DNA of 19,970 nt from contig JAEZBX010000291.1 in NCBI GenBank assembly GCA_023412765.1, forward strand, positions 1 through 19,970, written 5' to 3'. Both the position numbers and the translations under genes were made by a program. Within the stretch, counting starts at the first letter, position 1; the number at the start of each line of letters is the position of its first letter. Shown here in pieces: positions 7,201 through 16,103 of this stretch. This stretch comes from Bacteroidota bacterium (GTDB lineage Bacteria; Bacteroidota; Bacteroidia; Cytophagales; Cyclobacteriaceae). The notes below the pieces were generated by a model. It had not been told where the DNA came from, searched no databases, and saw nothing but the letters and a program-made list of their open reading frames with translations.

Positions 7201-7223
7201 CTATTTATAATTAGTCTAAATAG
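7201..7223. promoter_or_regulatory. palindromic operator, box 2 of receptor operon
   Basis: CTATTTATAA - TTA - GTCTAAATAG: arms match at 8 of 10 pairs. It is the most diverged of the four boxes. It lies 6 bp after the putative -7 element and 10 bp before the ATG, where a bound repressor would cover the transcription start. Confidence 0.65.
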
Positions 7224-7233
7224 TATATCTTTT

Positions 7234-9675
7234 ATGAAAACACTTCTATCGATCCTTTCTATCCTATTAACTGCTCTGTTAGCACAGGCACAGACGGGAT
7301 CAATCCGCGGAACAATCCAATCTACTCAGCGCCAGCCTGTCGAATTTGCAAACGTCGCGGTCAAGGGCACTTCGTTAGGTGCTTCCACGGATCAAGAAGG
7401 TAAATTTTTCATTGAAAATGTGCCTGTTGGCAATTACTCCCTAATAGTATCCAGCATCGGGTTTACCACGATTACCAGATCCATCATTATCGCTGCTGAT
7501 CAGATCAGTTCGGTTGATTTTTTTTTAACGGAGTCCAGCGAACAATTGCAAGAGGTTGAAATCACCGGTAGGAAAGAGCGCACTTATAAGAATACCGCTT
7601 CTTTTGCCGGAACTAAGACAGAGACTCCACTCAAGCTTGTACCCCAGGCCATCAGCTATGTAACCAAGGAAGTGATTGACGATCAACAAGCCTTCAAAAC
7701 CAGCGACGTACTAAAAAATTTGAGCGGAGTGAATGTATTTTCTTTTTACAATAATGATTTTTCCCTTCGAGGTTTTCGCGCAGGCAATGCGCTGATAAAC
7801 GGCTTGCGGGATCCAACCAATAGTTGGGGACAATCATTACTTCCTAATGTAGAACGTGTCGAAGTTATTAAAGGTCCGGCATCTGCACTCTTTGCAAATT
7901 CCGATCCGGGGGGCACGGTAAACACAGTAACGAAAAAACCTCTGGACGAATCACGTAAGGCTATAAGTTTTGCTACAGGTAGTTATAATACTTTCAGGAT
8001 AACAGGTGATTTCACCGGCCCAATGGATGAAGAGAAAACGTTGCTCTACCGTATGAACGTCGCATATCAAAACGCGCAGTCGTTCCGTGTCCTTCAGGGC
8101 GGGCAGGACATAGTGGTCGCTCCATCAATATCATTTATTCCTACAGATCGTACAAAAGTCAACATCGACTTCGTATATGCCAAGTCGAAGTCCCGATTGG
8201 ATCGCGGCCAACCGATCTTTGGCGCATCAGCCGGAACTGACCTATATTCGACGCCTATCTCATTTGCCATTGGCAAAGAAAACGACTATGCCCACGAAGT
8301 GAACCTCTACACAACGGCCTCAATACAGCACAAGTTCTCCGATCGGTTTTCATTCAATGCTTCATACATGAAATTCTTGTATGACGAGGACTTGCTGGAG
8401 CACCGCACTTCCAACCGATATGCAGTGGATGCGGACGGCGTTGAGATACCGACGCTAATGGAAATGCAAACGATACGTCGTAAAAGAAAAAATTACAACG
8501 ACAATATAACGGTGTATTTCGTCAGCGATTTAAAGACCGGACCAATAGGCCACAAGTTGCTGGCTGGTTACGACTACATCCAGAACATATCTCCCGTTGG
8601 AGGCTCCAACTACAATGCCGCCGGGTATCGGAATGCTGCCAACGATGGTGTTATAAGTACTTATAAGCCTGAGAACCGTGACGATTACCTGATTCAAAAT
8701 AACCGGCCCGTACCCAATGTACCGCACTTCGATCTGTCCAACCCGAGCTATGCTATATCGGAAATTTCAGGCTACTTCAATGTTTCCAGTAATCAGGCCG
8801 TCACAAAGTATTACGTGAGTGGCGTGTACTTGCAGGATCAGATTTCTTGGGGAAAACTCCATGCTCTGCTCGCATTCAGACAGGAGTATTACACAGACAT
8901 TCTGAACTACCAAAAACCTAACGCTGAAAAAGTGGAACAAAAGAAGTTTATCCCCAGGTTCGGACTTGTTTACACTCCGATAGAACCGGTCAGCATATAT
9001 GCTACTTACTCTCAAGGATATCAGCCACAAAGTGCCGGAACGATCGGTGATCCCGAACGATTCGGAGGTCCTTTTGATCCGCTCACCAGTACAATGTATG
9101 AAGGTGGAGTAAAAACCGAATTTCTCAGCAAACTGCTAAGCATAAACCTGGCAGTTTATCACATCGAATTGAACAATATTCTTATCAATGCGAACGATGG
9201 TCAGAATCCGGATCTTTTGAGGCAATTGGGTCAGCAGCAAGCGCGCGGCGTGGAATTAGACGTGTACGGACAGGTGCTGCCTAATCTGAGTGTTACTGCT
9301 AATCTTGCTATCAATAAAACGTTCATCACAAAAAGTGAAGATGAAGAAGAGGTCGGCGATATCCTTCCCAATGCCCCCAGGAATCAAGGTGGTATCTGGG
9401 CGAAGTACACCTTTACAATGCCAACACTTAAAGGTATAGGTATTGGCGCTGGCGCCAACTATGTAAGTTCCAGAACAACGTTTAGTGACATCCTCACACT
9501 GCCATCTTATGTGGTGGCTGACGTGGCACTATACTATACCATCGACAGGTTTAAGCTATCCGCTAACCTCAACAACGTATTTAATAAGACGCATTGGGTT
9601 GGTGGATATGACTTCAACAGATTGTTCCCAGGCACCCCGCGCAACTTCCTGATCGGGGTAGGATATACTTTCTAA
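7234..9675 (+). CDS. TonB-dependent siderophore receptor
   Basis: An outer-membrane ligand-gated channel of 813 aa, importing a ferric siderophore with TonB-ExbBD energy. The order of parts is signal peptide MKTLLSILSILLTALLAQAQ; carboxypeptidase-like regulatory domain (~residues 21-105, GSIRGTIQSTQRQPVEFANV); plug (~120-245) with LSGVNVFSFYNNDFSLRGF, RVEVIKGPASALFANSDPGG and VNTVTKKP; then the beta-barrel ending in a terminal Phe (NFLIGVGYTF). The plug motifs are those of the siderophore subgroup rather than SusC glycan receptors. ATG 7234 is chosen because it gives the signal peptide directly. An in-frame TTG at 7171 lies upstream of the probable transcription start. It is followed after 7 nt by a PepSY reductase-like gene. 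Two palindromic operators around the promoter imply metal-responsive repression. The cognate siderophore is unknown. Confidence 0.92.
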   Translation: MKTLLSILSILLTALLAQAQTGSIRGTIQSTQRQPVEFANVAVKGTSLGASTDQEGKFFIENVPVGNYSLIVSSIGFTTITRSIIIAADQISSVDFFLTESSEQLQEVEITGRKERTYKNTASFAGTKTETPLKLVPQAISYVTKEVIDDQQAFKTSDVLKNLSGVNVFSFYNNDFSLRGFRAGNALINGLRDPTNSWGQSLLPNVERVEVIKGPASALFANSDPGGTVNTVTKKPLDESRKAISFATGSYNTFRITGDFTGPMDEEKTLLYRMNVAYQNAQSFRVLQGGQDIVVAPSISFIPTDRTKVNIDFVYAKSKSRLDRGQPIFGASAGTDLYSTPISFAIGKENDYAHEVNLYTTASIQHKFSDRFSFNASYMKFLYDEDLLEHRTSNRYAVDADGVEIPTLMEMQTIRRKRKNYNDNITVYFVSDLKTGPIGHKLLAGYDYIQNISPVGGSNYNAAGYRNAANDGVISTYKPENRDDYLIQNNRPVPNVPHFDLSNPSYAISEISGYFNVSSNQAVTKYYVSGVYLQDQISWGKLHALLAFRQEYYTDILNYQKPNAEKVEQKKFIPRFGLVYTPIEPVSIYATYSQGYQPQSAGTIGDPERFGGPFDPLTSTMYEGGVKTEFLSKLLSINLAVYHIELNNILINANDGQNPDLLRQLGQQQARGVELDVYGQVLPNLSVTANLAINKTFITKSEDEEEVGDILPNAPRNQGGIWAKYTFTMPTLKGIGIGAGANYVSSRTTFSDILTLPSYVVADVALYYTIDRFKLSANLNNVFNKTHWVGGYDFNRLFPGTPRNFLIGVGYTF

Positions 9676-9682
9676 CAACGAG

Positions 9683-11026
9683 ATGCCCATGCGCACACCA
9701 AAGCCGAAAAGAAACGACAAAAAACTCCTTTGGAAAATCCATCATTGGGCTGGATTGTACGCTGGCATCCTTATCGGTGTTCTTAGTCTAACGGGAGCCC
9801 TGGCGGTCTTTATTCCTGAAATTGACTCGTTGATTTTGAAATATCGCTATGAGGCGATGTCTACCCCATCTTCGGCAACGTATCCTCAAATCGCAAATTC
9901 CATTGATTCCCTGACGAAATGGTTACCGGAATATTCATCGATGGCTATTCACTTACCTCAGGAAGCCGGCGATATTGCAGAAGTTGATCTGATTGTTCGG
10001 CCTCAAGGCGGGGAACTTCAACGATATGATTTTTTTATTGATGCCGGTGCAGATCGAATCATTGGGCAACGAAATCATCAAAACTCGCTTGCAAACTACC
10101 TCCGGCAGGTACACGTAAGGTTGTATGAAGGCAACTGGGGCCGGCAATTGGTAGGTATCGGTGGCGTTGCGCTCGTCGTGCTTGCGGTAACTGGCCTGCT
10201 GATCTACGGCAATTTTATGAAACGGCAGGCATGGCCAGACGTTCGTAAGAAGGTTGGAATGCGTATCGTCATGGCAGACTGGCATAAGCTGCTTGGTATT
10301 AGTGCACTTGCTTTCAACTTTGTGATTGCTGCTACCGGAGCGTGGCTCGGCCTCCAGCCCTGGCTGATGCGTGCCTTCGACATCAAAACACCAAATGCAT
10401 ACACGGCTCCTGTGGTCATAGAATCCGAAGAAGACAAAGCTCTGGAAATTGATTGGGGAAAAATGTTTGCCTCCATCGAAAAAGAATTTCCTGAAATGAT
10501 TCCATCCGACATAAGTGTATCATCCAACGGTTCGGCAACAATATCTGTCCGAGGAAATATTTCCGGATTGGTCTACGAACGAAACATCAATACCCTGGTT
10601 CTCTCTAAGACAGACTATACCGCACAACACAAATACGACGTCAGGGAAAAACCATTTTCTCACAAACTTTACTTTGTTCAGGAAGCACTTCACTTTGGTG
10701 ATTTTGGTGGACTTCTCCTCAAGATAATTTATGCTATCCTTGGATTAGTGAGCGGCTTCCTGTCCATCAGTGGTTTTGTCGTCTATCTATATCGTCGGAA
10801 GAAAAAACATGTCGGGATAAACCCATTGAAGTTGACGTTTGTGTACAGCATGGTTTCAGTACTTTTCCTGGTAGTGATCGCGTTGATTAGTCTTTTCATT
10901 GGATATTCACAGGCTGCGACACTTGCGGCGATCATTATCAATGGTATCCTGTTAGGACTTCCTATTTATGCCATCGTACGATATACAACTATTAAAATCA
11001 GGAAAAGGGCCGTACAACCAGCATAA
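9683..11026 (+). CDS. PepSY-associated transmembrane protein (putative ferric-siderophore reductase)
   Basis: A 447-aa inner-membrane protein of the PepSY_TM/PiuB-like family. It opens with the hallmark WKIHHWAGLYAGILIGVLSLTGALAVF helix, followed by a ~130-aa periplasmic part, a helix around residue 160 (GGVALVVLAVTGLLIYG), MADWHKLLGISALAFN, another periplasmic PepSY-like segment (~250-335), LHFGDFGGLLLK, and further helices to the C-terminus. The His residues at H-H-W, W-H-K and A-L-H-F suit haem b binding, and relatives are thought to reduce iron from ferric siderophores. It follows the receptor by 7 nt and overlaps the next gene by one base, clearly one operon. ATG 9683 or ATG 9689 could be the start; they differ by two residues. 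Confidence 0.85.
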   Translation: MPMRTPKPKRNDKKLLWKIHHWAGLYAGILIGVLSLTGALAVFIPEIDSLILKYRYEAMSTPSSATYPQIANSIDSLTKWLPEYSSMAIHLPQEAGDIAEVDLIVRPQGGELQRYDFFIDAGADRIIGQRNHQNSLANYLRQVHVRLYEGNWGRQLVGIGGVALVVLAVTGLLIYGNFMKRQAWPDVRKKVGMRIVMADWHKLLGISALAFNFVIAATGAWLGLQPWLMRAFDIKTPNAYTAPVVIESEEDKALEIDWGKMFASIEKEFPEMIPSDISVSSNGSATISVRGNISGLVYERNINTLVLSKTDYTAQHKYDVREKPFSHKLYFVQEALHFGDFGGLLLKIIYAILGLVSGFLSISGFVVYLYRRKKKHVGINPLKLTFVYSMVSVLFLVVIALISLFIGYSQAATLAAIIINGILLGLPIYAIVRYTTIKIRKRAVQPA

Positions 11027-11265
11027 TGAAAAAGAGGCACAATACCCTTATTGAGCATTACCTGATACCCATAGCGTTGATCATGCTTAATATTTGCCTG
11101 GTACATGTGGTGTATTTATATGCTTCGGGCCCTATCTATTCAGTTCCGGTTAAATTCGTTATGACATTGACATTGATATTGATGGCAGCTGCACTCATTT
11201 TCAAGACAAAAAGTCTCCTGGCTGGTTCAATCTTAGTTTATGCTATTGTGGTGAGCGTGATTTGA
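11026..11265 (+). CDS. small hydrophobic membrane protein of the iron-uptake operon
   Basis: A 79-aa protein with two or three predicted helices: ~11-33 (YLIPIALIMLNICLVHVVYLY), ~41-58 (VKFVMTLTLILMAAALIF) and ~64-79. The N-terminus MKKRHNTLIEHY is basic, so it probably faces the cytoplasm. Its ATG shares one base with the TAA of the PepSY gene (TAATG), which makes the reading frame credible and suggests coupled translation. No family was recognised. Its place suggests an accessory subunit to the PepSY protein. The 8-bp repeat array starts at the base right after its TGA. Confidence 0.75.
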   Translation: MKKRHNTLIEHYLIPIALIMLNICLVHVVYLYASGPIYSVPVKFVMTLTLILMAAALIFKTKSLLAGSILVYAIVVSVI

Positions 11266-11311
11266 AATTGGAAGATTGGAAGATTGAAAGATTGGAAGAT
11301 TGAAAGATTGG
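11266..11311. repeat. tandem array of 8-bp unit GATTGGAA
   Basis: About 5.75 copies of GATTGGAA/GATTGAAA in perfect 8-bp register, beginning at the base after the TGA of the 79-aa protein. GG and GA variants alternate near the end. No spacer structure of a CRISPR is present. The remaining sequence to 11431 shows no clear promoter or gene. Confidence 0.85.
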
Positions 11312-11431
11312 TGGCCAGCTAGAGCGCAGTGGGATCTTGCCTTAAGGTTGGTGGCTTAAACTTTCCAATTGGTCTGACTTTATTATTTGAGACGGGTAAT
11401 TTTCTTCACGCGTCTTTGTTATTTTAACATA

Positions 11432-13246
11432 ATGGAACCCCGCATACCCAGGGCAACGAACCGAGCTACTCGTGTACGAGCAAACCTGAAAAAAGGTCTT
11501 GAGCTTGCCTGGGCAGCATCTCCAAAATCTCTCATAAAATTCTCTATCCTGGGAATGATCAATGCCGCAATGACGCCGATTGCGGTATACCTCGGAGCGG
11601 TTCTGGTTAATCGCATCGCAGACGCCAGCAGTCACAAAATCCCTTTTTCAGACTTGCTTCCAATAGTGATAGGGTTGTGGATCGTTGCAACCCTGCAGAG
11701 AACTATTAGCGCGTATATGGGATACGGAAGAAACCTATTTGTAAGACGCGTAGAACTTGAAGCAGAAAAAAGGCTGTTAGCGAAAGCATCTAAAGTAGAC
11801 ATTGGAAATTTTGATAACTCAAACTGGCACGATCGCCTCGCGCGAGCAAAAAGAGATGTATCATGGAGGCCGGGCGACCTTACGTGGTCAGTTCTTGGAT
11901 TGTCTAGTAATCTTGTGACGATCATTTTGATGGCTTCGTTATTGGCAAGCCTCCACTATGTTTTAGTATTTCTTGCAATCGCTGCTGCTGCGTTATCTCT
12001 TGCTTTGGAAAGTCGCGTCACCTCCAAGCTATACGAATTCTTTTATAAGGAAACTCCGGAAGAAAGAGAGCGCGGATACCTCGGCGATTTGCTGGCACAA
12101 CCGCGCACAACAAAAGAAATCCGTGCTTATGTTCTCGCTGATTACTTGTTAGGGCGCCATAGTAATTTATCGGAAAATTTATATCGTCAACGCGACCTGA
12201 TGTACCGGTCGGGCACGCGCGTTTCAATACTAACCGGGATTGTAACCGGAACAACGTTGGCACTCGCCTACCTGTTTGTTTCTATAAAAGGAGCCGAAGG
12301 CTTGATTGATCCAGGCGGAGTTGTTCTCGTCATAGGTGCTTTTACTTCCGTTTCCTCCACATTGGCAGTGATATCCAGCACCTTTGTTTCTGTTGACCAA
12401 CACACGACATTCCTCGACGACTATTTCTCATTTCTTTCAATTGATGAGCTTGTAAAAAAGGTTGAACATCCTGAACCGTTACCATCCAGGTTCGACAAGG
12501 GAATTGTGTTCGAAAATGTGAGCTTTAAATATCCTGGTAGTTCCGAATATGCTGTTCGAAATTTTAACCTCACCATCAACAATGGTGAACTCATAGCATT
12601 GGTTGGCGAAAACGGTGCTGGCAAGAGTACGATCATCAGACTCTTGTTAAGATTCTATGATGCGGACGAGGGTTCCATTACTATTGGTGGCATTGACCTG
12701 AGAAAAACTGACCCGGAAGAATTGAGAAATCGTGTTGGCGTTTTATTCCAGGATTATGCTAACTACGAGTTAACTATCCGCGAAAATGTTACTATGGGCA
12801 GACCGTACGTCGAAGTCTCAGATGATCGTGTTTTAAAATCCCTTAGCGACGCCCGCAGCGAATGGCTCATTAAAAAAATGCCGAATGGCCTGGACTCAAA
12901 AGTGGGACGCCTTTTTGAAGGCGGTCATGATTTGTCGGGTGGTGAATGGCAACGCCTCGCGCTTGCCCGAATCATGTACAGGAATGCGGATATTTGGGTA
13001 CTGGATGAACCAACTTCCTCACTTGATCCTGAAGCTGAAGCAGCCATTTTCGCTGAGTTGAAGGAAAATCTAAAAGGAAGAATTGGTATTGTTATCTCCC
13101 ACAGATTTTCTACTGTGAGAATCGCCGACAGGATAGCCGTTATTGCCGATGGAAAAGTTTCCGAAATCGGCACACATGATGAATTGATGAAAGCTAAAGG
13201 AAGATATTCGGAGTTGTTTGAATTGCAGGCGAAGGGCTACCGGTGA
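11432..13246 (+). CDS. ABC exporter, fused permease and ATPase (half-transporter)
   Basis: A 604-aa type IV ABC exporter half-unit that would dimerise in the inner membrane. The N-terminal ~320 residues carry the membrane helices (LIKFSILGMINAAMTPIAVY, LPIVIGLWIVATLQR, LVTIILMASLLASLHYVLVF, VSILTGIVTGTTLALAYLFV). The ATPase begins near residue 360 with Walker A G392-ENGAGKST-400, signature L501-S-G-G-E505, Walker B I521-WVLDEP with E526 catalytic, and the switch H557 in VISHRF. All catalytic residues are intact. No peptidase domain precedes the membrane part. ATG 11432 is the first good start; an in-frame TTG at 11387 would add 15 residues unlike the family. Substrate cannot be read from sequence: peptide, lipid or drug are possible. 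It is separated from the iron operon by 166 nt, so it is probably an independent unit. Confidence 0.9.
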   Translation: MEPRIPRATNRATRVRANLKKGLELAWAASPKSLIKFSILGMINAAMTPIAVYLGAVLVNRIADASSHKIPFSDLLPIVIGLWIVATLQRTISAYMGYGRNLFVRRVELEAEKRLLAKASKVDIGNFDNSNWHDRLARAKRDVSWRPGDLTWSVLGLSSNLVTIILMASLLASLHYVLVFLAIAAAALSLALESRVTSKLYEFFYKETPEERERGYLGDLLAQPRTTKEIRAYVLADYLLGRHSNLSENLYRQRDLMYRSGTRVSILTGIVTGTTLALAYLFVSIKGAEGLIDPGGVVLVIGAFTSVSSTLAVISSTFVSVDQHTTFLDDYFSFLSIDELVKKVEHPEPLPSRFDKGIVFENVSFKYPGSSEYAVRNFNLTINNGELIALVGENGAGKSTIIRLLLRFYDADEGSITIGGIDLRKTDPEELRNRVGVLFQDYANYELTIRENVTMGRPYVEVSDDRVLKSLSDARSEWLIKKMPNGLDSKVGRLFEGGHDLSGGEWQRLALARIMYRNADIWVLDEPTSSLDPEAEAAIFAELKENLKGRIGIVISHRFSTVRIADRIAVIADGKVSEIGTHDELMKAKGRYSELFELQAKGYR

Positions 13247-13278
13247 GTGTTTAGGTGTTTAGGTGTTTAAGTGTTTAG
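13247..13278. repeat. tandem array of 8-bp unit GTGTTTAG, left arm of an inverted repeat
   Basis: Four units (GTGTTTAG, GTGTTTAG, GTGTTTAA, GTGTTTAG) start at the base after the TGA of the ABC exporter. The array matches the reverse complement of the array at 13405-13436 at 30 of 32 positions. The ~118 bp between the arrays hold nothing recognisable. Confidence 0.85.
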
Positions 13279-13396
13279 GTTCTGATAGCTACTATTATCT
13301 GTAGAAAAGGAAAATTTCAAATTTTACAAAGAAGGGTAATAAAATTTCAACCCACTTGGAAATCTTGTACATCATCTCTTCACGACGCTGAACCCC

Positions 13397-13436
13397 TTAA
13401 ACACCTAAACACTTAAACACTTAAACACCTCAACAC
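13397..13436. repeat. tandem array of 8-bp unit CTAAACAC, right arm of an inverted repeat
   Basis: Five units (TTAAACAC, CTAAACAC, TTAAACAC, TTAAACAC, CTCAACAC). Its last base is the first base (on the + strand) of the CTA that encodes the permease's TAG stop, so read on the - strand the array begins at the stop. The pair could form a ~32-bp stem in RNA and serve as a two-way terminator. Confidence 0.85.
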
Positions 13437-15808
13437 TACTCAGATCGAAGCGAATTCACCGGATTAGTCCTCGCCGCCTTAATAGATTCGAAGCTGACGG
13501 TTAACCAGGCAATGACAAGCGCTGACACAAATGCCACCACAAAAATCATCCATCCAATATTGACACGATAAGCAAAGCTTGAAAGCCATTCGTTCATCCC
13601 AAACCAGGCTAACGGTACGGCTATTGATGTTGCTAAAAGAATGGGTCGCGTGAAGGTCGCGGATAATAAATAAACAAGCTGAAATCCTGAAGCACCCAGT
13701 ACTTTTCGGATGCCAAGTTCACGTGTACGCCGTTCTGCCAGGTACGCAGATAGTCCATACAATCCAAGACAAGAGATCACAATCGCCAACACGGCAAAGA
13801 CGTTAAACAATTGACCCAACCGTTGTTCAGATGTGTAAAGATTAGCGAGATCCTGATCTACAAAGTTGTATTCAAATGGATAGCTGGGATTCATCTCCTT
13901 GCAAATCTCCTCAAGAGCCTTTATGGTATTCTCCGTTTCGCCAGGTAACGTCCGGACTACAGCATGCCCACCCCAGGTATTGCGCTGCAGGAACATCGGA
14001 CCAATGCTCTCCTGAATAGGCCTGAAGTTAAAGTCCTTTACTACGCCAATAATCGTTCGTTCAGTTCCCCAGACCGTAATCCGTGATCCCACAGCCGATT
14101 CAAGCTTCATGTCCATAGTCTCCAGTGCTGTCTCATTCACTATAATATTAATTGAGTCGGCTTGCGCATTTTCACCATAACCATGCCCCTCGAGAAAGGT
14201 GGTTTTAAAAACCTCTTCAAAGTTTTCGTCAATAGCGAGGTTGTAAAAAAGTGGTTGAGTATTTGGATCCTTTCCCTTCCACTCGACACTGATCGTTGCG
14301 CCTGACGGTCCCGTTGGCAAATCTGAGATGAACGTATATTGACTGGTAAGATGAGTACTACCAAGTCGAGTGCGCAGTGCTTCATACTTTGACCATAACT
14401 CTCCAGTCATGCGCACGTACAGCAAATTCTCCTTGTCGTATCCAAGGTTTAACTGTTGAATATACTTGAGCTGGCGATAAACAACGGCGGTTCCTACTAT
14501 CAGTGAAATAGACACTGCAAATTGAATTACGACCATGGTGTTTCTAAAAATACTTCCGGATCCGCGCGCGGTAAAATTTCCCTTCAATACTGTGGCTGGA
14601 ACAAACGCGGACAAATACAAAGCCGGGTAACTACCAGCTAATAAACCGGTGACAGCCGTTATCCCTAATAGGCCAACAATAATTTTTATGTTCGTAAGAT
14701 CCAGGGCAAGATCCTTTCCTCCCAGTGTATTAAAGTATGGAAGAACAATATAGATTATGAGCAATGCTAGCACGAGAGAAATCATCGCTACCACCAACGA
14801 CTCCGCCAGGAACTGCCCCATCAGGTGAGGTCTTATCGCTCCAACAACTTTGCGAAGTCCAACCTCTTTAGCTCTGCGAGCTGCCCGGGCTGTCGCGAGA
14901 TTCATAAAATTCAGACACGCAACTACAAGAATAAATAACGCTACCACGGAAAAAATGTAAACATTCTGTGCATTTCCGTGCCCGGGAATATCTGCCAGGA
15001 AGTTCGAGTGGAGATGAACCTTCGCGAGCGGCTGTAAGACAAACGCACATTTGACAACTGGTTCGTTTTTCTTGTAGATGGATTGCAGCTTTTTTTCTAA
15101 GTTTTCAAGAGCCGACTCAGACTTTTGCGCTTTATCATTTAGTTTGAGATACGTGTACCAGTTGAAGTTGTCCCACAGATTCTCTTTCAGATCGCGGTTC
15201 GTTCGAGCCAGATAACGGATGGGCTGGACAAAATCAAACTTCAAATGAGAGTTGGTCGGAATATCTGCTATTACTCCCGTGACAGTGAAATCGTCTTTAT
15301 TGTTCTTACGGATTGTTTTTTCCAGCACTTCGGTTGTGCCAAAATATTTCAAAGCCATCTTTTCAGTAATGACAATCCCTTCTGGGTTCTGAAGTGCTCT
15401 TTCCGGATCTCCTTTTATAAATGGAAAGGTGAACATCTTAAAAAAATTCGAGTCGGCGTAAAGAATCCCTTTTTCTTCAAACTTAACATCGCCAACCTGC
15501 ACGAGATCACTGTTGTAACTGGAGATCCTTACCACATCTTCAACCTCCGGGATTTCATTCTTGGCTGCAATGCCAAGCGGTACTGGCGATACTGCTGCAT
15601 GAACCTTCATTTCGGGAAGCGTGGCCGTCACCCTATAGATTCGTTCATGATCCTTATGGAACCGATCATAGCTCAGTTCGTCATTGACCCACATTCCAAT
15701 TAGCGCGGTACAGCTGATGCCGAGTGCAAGACCCAATATGTTGATGAAAGAAAATCCTTTTTGACGGAGGAGGTTTCGGACAGCGACTTTAATGTAGTTA
15801 CGGATCAT
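13436..15808 (-). CDS. ABC transporter permease, MacB/FtsX type
   Basis: A 790-aa permease with the duplicated-type layout common in Cytophagales. An N-terminal helix (~19-42, FSFINILGLALGISCTALIG) follows MIRNYIKVAVRNLLRQKG. Next come a periplasmic MacB core domain (~45-275), a cluster of helices from ~285 (VYIFSVVALFILVVACLNF) to ~440, a second periplasmic domain (~455-655) and closing helices from ~670 (LAIVISCLGLYGLSAYL). FtsX signatures RAKEVGLRKVVGA (~315) and RTRELGIRKVLGAS (~690) repeat in both halves, and the end NPVNSLRSE is typical. It works with a separate ATPase that is not in the window, in efflux or lipoprotein/peptide mechanotransmission. It is probably monocistronic: 295 nt separate it from the serine hydrolase upstream. 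Confidence 0.92.
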   Translation of the reverse strand: MIRNYIKVAVRNLLRQKGFSFINILGLALGISCTALIGMWVNDELSYDRFHKDHERIYRVTATLPEMKVHAAVSPVPLGIAAKNEIPEVEDVVRISSYNSDLVQVGDVKFEEKGILYADSNFFKMFTFPFIKGDPERALQNPEGIVITEKMALKYFGTTEVLEKTIRKNNKDDFTVTGVIADIPTNSHLKFDFVQPIRYLARTNRDLKENLWDNFNWYTYLKLNDKAQKSESALENLEKKLQSIYKKNEPVVKCAFVLQPLAKVHLHSNFLADIPGHGNAQNVYIFSVVALFILVVACLNFMNLATARAARRAKEVGLRKVVGAIRPHLMGQFLAESLVVAMISLVLALLIIYIVLPYFNTLGGKDLALDLTNIKIIVGLLGITAVTGLLAGSYPALYLSAFVPATVLKGNFTARGSGSIFRNTMVVIQFAVSISLIVGTAVVYRQLKYIQQLNLGYDKENLLYVRMTGELWSKYEALRTRLGSTHLTSQYTFISDLPTGPSGATISVEWKGKDPNTQPLFYNLAIDENFEEVFKTTFLEGHGYGENAQADSINIIVNETALETMDMKLESAVGSRITVWGTERTIIGVVKDFNFRPIQESIGPMFLQRNTWGGHAVVRTLPGETENTIKALEEICKEMNPSYPFEYNFVDQDLANLYTSEQRLGQLFNVFAVLAIVISCLGLYGLSAYLAERRTRELGIRKVLGASGFQLVYLLSATFTRPILLATSIAVPLAWFGMNEWLSSFAYRVNIGWMIFVVAFVSALVIAWLTVSFESIKAARTNPVNSLRSE

Positions 15809-16103
15809 ACATTAGGTAGGGTTTTTTGGCTAAGACGCCCGTGGGACGTGAAATGTTGCACAAGGATTTTATTAAAAGTATTTATTCCTGGCTTCGATAA
15901 GACGTTTGAATAAGGTCGGGCTTGAATAGTCAATATGAATAACGATTATGCAATTAATACAAATGAATCCACCCTTATGCGAATACGGTGCCACCCCGAA
16001 AGGATCACGCAATATCAATAAAGATCACTTTAACTGTTCGCACGCGTGCAAAGATCCGTTCAATTGCGTACAGTGAAGGTGTTGGTATTTTTCTATTTGA
16101 TTT

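Noticed and set aside
13247..13436. CRISPR-like array
   Set aside because: Units are 8 bp and directly abutting with no spacers; simple tandem repeats.
15245..15703. 152-aa + strand ORF opposite the permease gene
   Set aside because: Antisense shadow of a well-supported FtsX-type gene, with composition unlike a real protein.
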